Shown here piece after piece: positions 41,822 through 44,663 of a stretch of 44,663 nt of DNA. The notes beneath the pieces were generated by a model. The model ran no database searches and was not told where the DNA came from. It was given only the letters and a program-made list of their open reading frames with translations. The DNA lies in contig JALHNH010000054.1 in NCBI GenBank assembly GCA_022843625.1, positions 1 through 44,663 of the forward strand, written 5' to 3'. Within the stretch, counting starts at the first letter, position 1. Every line of letters starts with the position of its first letter. The position numbers and the translations under genes were made by a program. This DNA is from Bryobacter sp. GTDB taxonomy: Bacteria > Acidobacteriota > Terriglobia > Bryobacterales > Bryobacteraceae.

Positions 41822-42733
41822 ATGCCCCCAATCCTCGAGCGTCTGAAGTCAGGCTCGCGTATTGCCATCATTCGCCTACGCTCACTCGGAGACTGCGTCC
41901 TCTCGACGCCCGCCATTCATCTGCTCAAAGCACACCGGCCAGACCTCCGCATCGCCGTAGTCTCAGAGCCACCCTTCATTCCTCTCTTTGAAGAAAATCC
42001 CGATATCGACGACATCATCGTCCCCAGCGGCCCGCTGATCCGCCGCTGGAAGCCCAACCTCGCACTCAACCTCCATGGCGGCACTCGCAGCCTTGTCCTC
42101 ACCACCGCCTCGCTCGCCCGCTACCGTGCCGGCTTCGCTCATTACCGCTACTCTCTCGCCTACAACATCCGCATCCCAAGAGCGCAGCAAATCCTCAACC
42201 AGGAACGCGTAATGCACACGGCCGAACACGCGGCCTCGGCCATGTTCCACCTCGGCGTCCCGATCCAGACCGTCCCCCGAGCCCGCCTCTTCACTTCCAA
42301 AAAATGGCGCGACGAGGGCTATGCGGTAATCCATCCCTTCGCCAGTGCAGCCGATAAAGCCTGGCCCGCCCAGCGCTTCCTCGACGTTGCAGAGTTCCTC
42401 CGCCGCGCCCTCCACCTCGAACCCATCTTCATCGGCGGCCCCGGCGACGACCCGGCCCCGTTCGAGCCCTGGCACGTCGAAATCTCAACAGACCTCAAAA
42501 AGACCAAAAGCCTTCTCGCCTCGGCCTCGCTCTTCTTCGGGAACGACAGTGGCCCCGCCCATATGGCTGCCGCCTTTGGCGTTCCCGTCGCAGTCCTCTA
42601 TGGCCCTTCCAACCCTGAAATCTGGGCCCCCTGGCGCACAGAGTCTCAGGTCCTCCATTCCCCCGCCGGCATGTCCGGCATCACTACAACCCAAGCAGTC
42701 GAAGCCCTTGCCAGGCTCAAAGTAATCGCATGA
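41822..42733 (+). CDS. Glycosyltransferase family 9 (heptosyltransferase-like)
   Basis: A 303-residue GT9 enzyme of LPS core assembly type. N-terminal IAIIRLRSLGDCVLSTPAI and the C-terminal GNDSGPAHMAAAFGVPVAVLYGP motif are characteristic: the latter is the nucleotide-sugar site of heptosyltransferases. The ATG lies 3 bp after the Trm112 gene, and the stop overlaps the ABC exporter start (ATGA). The sugar donor is unproven; heptose is usual for the family. Confidence 0.93.
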   Translation: MPPILERLKSGSRIAIIRLRSLGDCVLSTPAIHLLKAHRPDLRIAVVSEPPFIPLFEENPDIDDIIVPSGPLIRRWKPNLALNLHGGTRSLVLTTASLARYRAGFAHYRYSLAYNIRIPRAQQILNQERVMHTAEHAASAMFHLGVPIQTVPRARLFTSKKWRDEGYAVIHPFASAADKAWPAQRFLDVAEFLRRALHLEPIFIGGPGDDPAPFEPWHVEISTDLKKTKSLLASASLFFGNDSGPAHMAAAFGVPVAVLYGPSNPEIWAPWRTESQVLHSPAGMSGITTTQAVEALARLKVIA

Positions 42734-44550
42734 AACGCGTCATCCGTCTCGGCCTTCACTACTGGCCCACCCTCCTGCTTAGCGTAGTTTTTATGGCTAT
42801 TGTGGGCGTCTGCCAAGCCGCAATGGCACTTCTCATCAAGCCACTCCTCGATCGCGTACTCAGTCCCTCAACCGCTGAACCCACCTCGTTCACAGTCCCG
42901 GTCTTGAACTGGCAAATTCAGCTGGATTCCTTTCTCCCCCCCCAGATCCAGAACATCTGGGCCCTCGTCGCAATCGGCATCCTCCTCGTATTCGCGATCA
43001 AAGGCATCTGCGATTACATCGGCAACTACCTCGTAAACTACGTCGGCCTCAACGCCATCACAGACCTCCGCCAGCGCGTCTTCGATCACGTCCTCCGGCA
43101 GGACACCAGCTTTTTCGAAGTCAACTCCACCGGCCGCCTCATGTCTTCGGTAATGAACGACATTGAAAAAATTCAGGTCGCCATCTCCCACATGCTCGCC
43201 GACTGGCTCCGTCAAACCTTCTCCGCCATCGGCCTCCTCGCCGTCCTCATTAACCACGACTGGAAGCTCGCACTCTTCTCCCTCACAGTGCTTCCCTTCG
43301 TCATGATCCCCACAGCCCGCCTCGGCAAACGCATCCGCCGCACCACCCGTGGCGCACAAGACGATGCCGCCCACCTCAACCACATCCTCCAGGAAGCCAT
43401 CACCGGTCAGCAGGTCGTCCGTTCCTTCAATGCAGAATCCATCGAATCCGCGCGCTTCCATACTGCTGCTGATGCCCTGCGCAAATCAAACCTCCGCTAC
43501 ATTGCCCAGCAGGCTCTCCCCTCGCCCGTTATTGAATTCCTTGGTGCTCTCACCATCGTCGGCCTCATCGGTTACGCCCGCACTCAAATTCAGGCCAACC
43601 AGATGACTGCCGGCGAATTCACCAGCTTCGTCATCGCCCTCCTGATGCTCTACGAACCCGTCAAGCGCCTCACCGGTATCCAAAACATCTTCCAACAGGC
43701 CACCGGCTCCGCCCAGCGCGTATTCGAATATCTCGATCAGGAACCCAAGGTAGCCGACAAACCAAACGCCGCCACGCTGCCCGCCTTCCATCAATCAATT
43801 GAATTCGACCAGGTCCGCTTCCGCTACCCCACCAGCTCGCCCGATCAGCCCGACATCCTCAAGAGCCTCACCCTCAAAGTCAGCGCCGGTGAGGTGATCG
43901 CCCTCGTTGGCCCCAGCGGTGCCGGCAAAACCACACTCGCCAGCCTTCTCCCGCGCCTCTACGATCCAATCAGCGGCAACATCCGCATCGACGGCCAGAA
44001 CCTCCGCGACGTCACCATGAACAGTCTTCGCGCACAAATCTCCTCGGTTGCGCAAGACACCTTTCTCTTCGACGACACCGTCGCCAACAACATCCGTTAC
44101 GGACGCCCCAATGCAACCCTTGAAGAAGTCCAATCCGCCGCTGCCACAGCCATCGCCGACGAATTTATCAACCGCATGCCAGAAGGTTATGAAACCCGCA
44201 TCGGCGAGCGCGGCGTCAAACTCAGTGGAGGCCAGCGCCAGCGTCTGGCCATCGCGAGAGCCGTCCTTCGCAACGCGCCCATCCTGATCCTCGATGAAGC
44301 CACCTCTCATCTCGACGCCGAGTCTGAGGTGCTGGTTCAGAAAGCTCTTGCTAACCTGATGGCACAGAGAACGGTAATCGTCATCGCCCATCGCCTGTCC
44401 ACAATCCGCCGTGCCACTCGCATCCTGGTCCTCGAAAAAGGCGAAATCATTCAGAGCGGAACCCACGATCAGCTCATCCAACAAGGGGGGCTCTACGGCC
44501 GCCTCCACGAACTTCAATTCCAAGAATCGGCTACACTCGAAAACTCATGA
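42730..44550 (+). CDS. msbA: MsbA-type lipid A/multidrug ABC exporter
   Basis: A 606-residue half-transporter. Six membrane helices fill about 10-320, followed by the ATPase: Walker A GPSGAGKTT (394-402), signature LSGGQRQR (498-505), Walker B ILILDEATSHLD (518 onward). A dimer flips lipid A-core or lipophilic drugs across the inner membrane. Neighbouring a GT9 gene and a Trm112-like gene, an LPS role is favoured; a general multidrug exporter is the alternative. Its stop overlaps the yicC start by 4 bases. Confidence 0.92.
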   Translation: MKRVIRLGLHYWPTLLLSVVFMAIVGVCQAAMALLIKPLLDRVLSPSTAEPTSFTVPVLNWQIQLDSFLPPQIQNIWALVAIGILLVFAIKGICDYIGNYLVNYVGLNAITDLRQRVFDHVLRQDTSFFEVNSTGRLMSSVMNDIEKIQVAISHMLADWLRQTFSAIGLLAVLINHDWKLALFSLTVLPFVMIPTARLGKRIRRTTRGAQDDAAHLNHILQEAITGQQVVRSFNAESIESARFHTAADALRKSNLRYIAQQALPSPVIEFLGALTIVGLIGYARTQIQANQMTAGEFTSFVIALLMLYEPVKRLTGIQNIFQQATGSAQRVFEYLDQEPKVADKPNAATLPAFHQSIEFDQVRFRYPTSSPDQPDILKSLTLKVSAGEVIALVGPSGAGKTTLASLLPRLYDPISGNIRIDGQNLRDVTMNSLRAQISSVAQDTFLFDDTVANNIRYGRPNATLEEVQSAAATAIADEFINRMPEGYETRIGERGVKLSGGQRQRLAIARAVLRNAPILILDEATSHLDAESEVLVQKALANLMAQRTVIVIAHRLSTIRRATRILVLEKGEIIQSGTHDQLIQQGGLYGRLHELQFQESATLENS

Positions 44551-44663
44551 ACATACGCAGTATGACTGGCTACGCCCGCGTCCGGCGCTCGATCTCTGAA
44601 GGCGAGCTCACGCTTTCGATCAAGACGGTCAACCACCGTGCTCTCGATCTCCACTTCCACATG
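44547..44663 (+). CDS. yicC: YicC-family endoribonuclease, 5' part
   Basis: The window ends after 39 codons, MNIRSMTGYARVRRSISEGE and on to TVNHRALDLHFHM. The opening IRSMTGYAR and the VNHRxLDLHF segment are those of YicC proteins, RNA-cleaving hydrolases of stationary phase. Start ATG overlaps the msbA stop (ATGA). The C-terminal half lies beyond the window. Confidence 0.9.
   Translation, partial: MNIRSMTGYARVRRSISEGELTLSIKTVNHRALDLHFHM

Noticed and set aside
1..44663. CRISPR arrays, tRNA, rRNA or intact transposase
   Set aside because: Looked for along the window; no regularly spaced repeats, cloverleaf-like sequences or transposase frames were seen.

Overview
The window reads as chromosomal DNA of an acidobacterium of the Solibacter/Bryobacter type (order Bryobacterales). 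The grounds are indirect but agree: a secreted peptidase ends in the Ig-like C-terminal domain that is abundant in Solibacter (TIGR03437 type), there is a PEP-CTERM protein, a membrane protein joins a winged-helix-like N-terminus to TolB-type beta-propeller repeats, and the DNA is moderately GC-rich. No rRNA, tRNA, CRISPR array or intact insertion sequence was seen.

Layout. 1-1134 is the end of an acyl-CoA synthetase/GNAT fusion. 1289-5644 is an accessory stretch: an unknown membrane-anchored protein, three copies of a repeat of about 207 bp bounded by GGGACGGTC, an antitoxin reading frame cut off exactly where one repeat begins, an orphan small protein, higA with only the tail of its toxin, an orphan hicB, a Fic protein behind an array of TAACGG boxes, and a complete vapBC pair. 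5720-11498 (minus) holds a TonB-dependent receptor and a secreted M36-type metallopeptidase.

12856-16861 (minus) is a housekeeping operon: rpoZ, coaBC, family-4 uracil-DNA glycosylase, tmk and holB, followed by hfq with its own promoter. Diverging from rpoZ is a coupled pair: a dihaem cytochrome c and a PQQ-dependent dehydrogenase whose Asp-Trp-Asp motif suggests a lanthanide cofactor. 19333-24363 (plus) carries two small envelope proteins, a strong hairpin, a MerR regulator, a CtpA-type protease and a long-form GMP synthase.

24381-27378 holds the propeller protein and the PEP-CTERM protein, divergent around two inverted repeats. The gap at 27379-27758 contains a 107-bp fragment of a second guaA, diverged almost only at third codon positions, joined directly to a minus-strand gene tail. 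27759-36900 (plus) runs PhyH-type dioxygenase, TetR regulator with a promoter and two operators, TolC-family channel, RND adaptor, RND pump, a small membrane protein and a glycosyltransferase: a self-regulated efflux unit. infC is convergent with it. 37774-44663 (plus) carries a 1285-residue PAS-GGDEF-EAL protein with both output domains degenerate, a Trm112-like zinc protein, a family 9 glycosyltransferase, an MsbA-type ABC exporter and the start of yicC.

Nothing here is convincingly a wholly new system. The best candidates for follow-up are the repeat-disrupted toxin-antitoxin cluster, the phased operator in front of fic, the guaA relic, the pseudo-enzyme c-di-GMP protein and the tetR promoter with a possible leaderless start.
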